DNA from: Burkholderiales bacterium
GTDB lineage: Bacteria; Pseudomonadota; Gammaproteobacteria; Burkholderiales; SG8-39
NCBI GenBank assembly: GCA_020848075.1
Contig: JADLAV010000062.1
Span: 1-50,088, forward strand
DNA: 50,088 nucleotides
Direction: 5' to 3'
Of this stretch, positions 49,371 through 50,088 are shown piece after piece. Each line of letters starts with the position of its first letter. Positions within the stretch are counted from its first letter, which is position 1. A model generated the notes under the pieces. It was not told the origin of the DNA. It worked only from the letters and a program-made list of their open reading frames with translations, and made no database searches. Both the position numbers and the translations under genes were made by a program.

Positions 49371-49952
49371 CTACCGAATTCTCCGGCGCCGTGCCAGACC
49401 GAGAAGTGCGGCGCCGATGCCGAGGAGTCCGACCGTGCCTGGCTCGGGAACGCCGGTCGGGGAATCGATCGTGGCGACCAGGCCGAGCCGATCACTGTCT
49501 ACCCGCAGCGTTCCCGAGACCGTGCCACCGCTCGTGACCAGTTCAATTCCCATTCCTGCCATTTCCGAGACCACCGCGCCGTAGGAGGAGTCGGTGGCGA
49601 TGTCCGGATCCCAACTGAAGCTGAACCACTCACCGTTGTTGAAGCTGGTGAAGTCGAATCCGAAGCTCGTCGACTGCAGGGTCCCGAAAACCGTTGCGGT
49701 ACCGCCGGCGGGCGGGGTCGTCGAAACGATGCCGCCGAAGGTCAGTGGCGGATTTCCGGATGCGAATGACTTCGTCGTGCTCAGATCAAATGTGACCTTG
49801 AGTAGATCGAACCCGTCATCGTTGTCGATCCGCAAGCTGATGTCGGTACTGCTCAGCGGTCCGGGGGCCGTCACGTTAAAGACCCCGGCAGATGCTATGG
49901 AAGAGCTCGCGAAACCAAGAATTGCAGCGAACGTGAGCGCGAATCGGTTCAT
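49371..49952 (-). CDS. PEP-CTERM sorting domain protein (3)
   Basis: The 193-residue secreted protein has signal peptide NRFALTFAAILGFASSSIASA and C-terminal VPEPGTVGLLGIGAALLGLARRRRIR, a full PEP-CTERM sorting signal. The mature chain is beta-rich and cysteine-free, with many Ser/Thr/Gly (STTKSFASGNPPLTFGGIV; FTSFNNGEWFSFSWDPD), suggesting a small beta-sandwich surface protein. ATG 49952 is supported by an AAGGAGGG ribosome binding site at 49968-49961; upstream in-frame Met codons give only Arg-rich sequence. It is convergent with the FeeM-like gene. No sigma-54 match was found in the 136 bases visible upstream. Confidence 0.88.
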   Translation of the reverse strand: MNRFALTFAAILGFASSSIASAGVFNVTAPGPLSSTDISLRIDNDDGFDLLKVTFDLSTTKSFASGNPPLTFGGIVSTTPPAGGTATVFGTLQSTSFGFDFTSFNNGEWFSFSWDPDIATDSSYGAVVSEMAGMGIELVTSGGTVSGTLRVDSDRLGLVATIDSPTGVPEPGTVGLLGIGAALLGLARRRRIR

Positions 49953-50088
49953 GTCTCTAACCCTCCTTGTGCGCCGGCTAAACCGGCGAGGTGTTGTGAA
50001 TGAAAGAGTCATACGGTGAAGGTGTAGCGACCCACACCGGCCCCGAGTCATGCGGAGCCGCTCGCAAGGGCGGCGTCGAAGCGTTGAC
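49953..50088 (-). promoter_or_regulatory. Leader/upstream region of PEP-CTERM gene 3
   Basis: It contains the strong ribosome binding site (49961-49968 on the plus strand, CCCTCCTT) and, just upstream, an inverted repeat GCCGG-CTAAA-CCGGC at 49973-49987 that could form a leader hairpin. No convincing promoter box is visible before the window ends. Confidence 0.45.

Noticed and set aside
49953-50088. Sigma-54 promoter for the third PEP-CTERM gene
   Set aside because: No GG-N10-GC arrangement with acceptable flanks in the visible upstream bases.

Overview
The window looks like a chromosomal segment of a high-GC Gram-negative bacterium, most likely a betaproteobacterium. It carries an almost complete exosortase A (XrtA, EpsH-type) / PEP-CTERM exopolysaccharide locus: export lipoprotein, chain-length protein, tyrosine autokinase, outer-membrane beta-barrel, AAA ATPase, PrsT TPR protein, exosortase, and secreted proteins ending in VPEP + hydrophobic helix + Arg-rich tail. 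Many ATTCCC-N8-GGGAAT palindromes, a repeat type familiar from Neisseria (dRS3-like), agree with this. Genus cannot be read from the sequence.

Layout. (1) 1-323: 3' end of an IS1595-type transposase abutting the 5' remnant of a glycosyltransferase, so the left edge is an insertion-disrupted locus. (2) 0.4-20.5 kb: an accessory part on both strands, with an O-antigen-ligase-like protein, a CelD-like GNAT, polysaccharide deacetylase, glycosyltransferases, heparinase II/III, a Wzx-like flippase, an (alpha/alpha)6-type protein, a methyltransferase, a PaaK/CapK-like adenylating enzyme, a split Alg13/Alg14-type glycosyltransferase, and three divergent asparagine-synthase-like proteins. (3) 20.5-36.9 kb: the XrtA core, all on the minus strand and tightly packed (ATGA, GTGA and TGATG junctions), read from the export lipoprotein at 36944 through chain length, autokinase, beta-barrel, ATPase, wecB, deacetylase, FemAB, glycosyltransferase, exosortase, glycosyltransferase and amidotransferase to the last glycosyltransferases. 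(4) 37.2-42.3 kb, plus strand: PrsT and two PEP-CTERM proteins, each PEP-CTERM gene preceded by a good -24/-12 (sigma-54) promoter match. (5) 42.4-47.2 kb: a membrane protein, an FAD-linked oxidoreductase and two FtsX/MacB-type permeases with no ATPase in view. (6) 47.4-50 kb: two acyl-homoserine-lactone-synthase-like GNAT acyltransferases and a third, convergent PEP-CTERM gene.

How it fits together (inference from family knowledge). Glycosyltransferases build a lipid-linked repeat unit, the flippase moves it across the inner membrane, and the chain-length protein, autokinase, export lipoprotein and beta-barrel control polymerisation and export. Amidotransferase/asparagine-synthase-like, deacetylase, FemAB/GNAT and methyltransferase proteins decorate it. 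Exosortase A cleaves PEP-CTERM proteins, which may be glycosylated and reach the surface. The usual two-component regulators PrsK/PrsR and the initiating sugar-phosphate transferase are not in this window.

The most interesting observations are the near-identical sigma-54 promoters of the two PEP-CTERM genes with a shared upstream TTTACAGT word; the set of four asparagine-synthase-family proteins showing progressive loss of the glutaminase site; an in-frame 18-bp minisatellite ahead of the PrsT signal peptide; and the pair of signal-synthase-like acyltransferases beside a PEP-CTERM gene.
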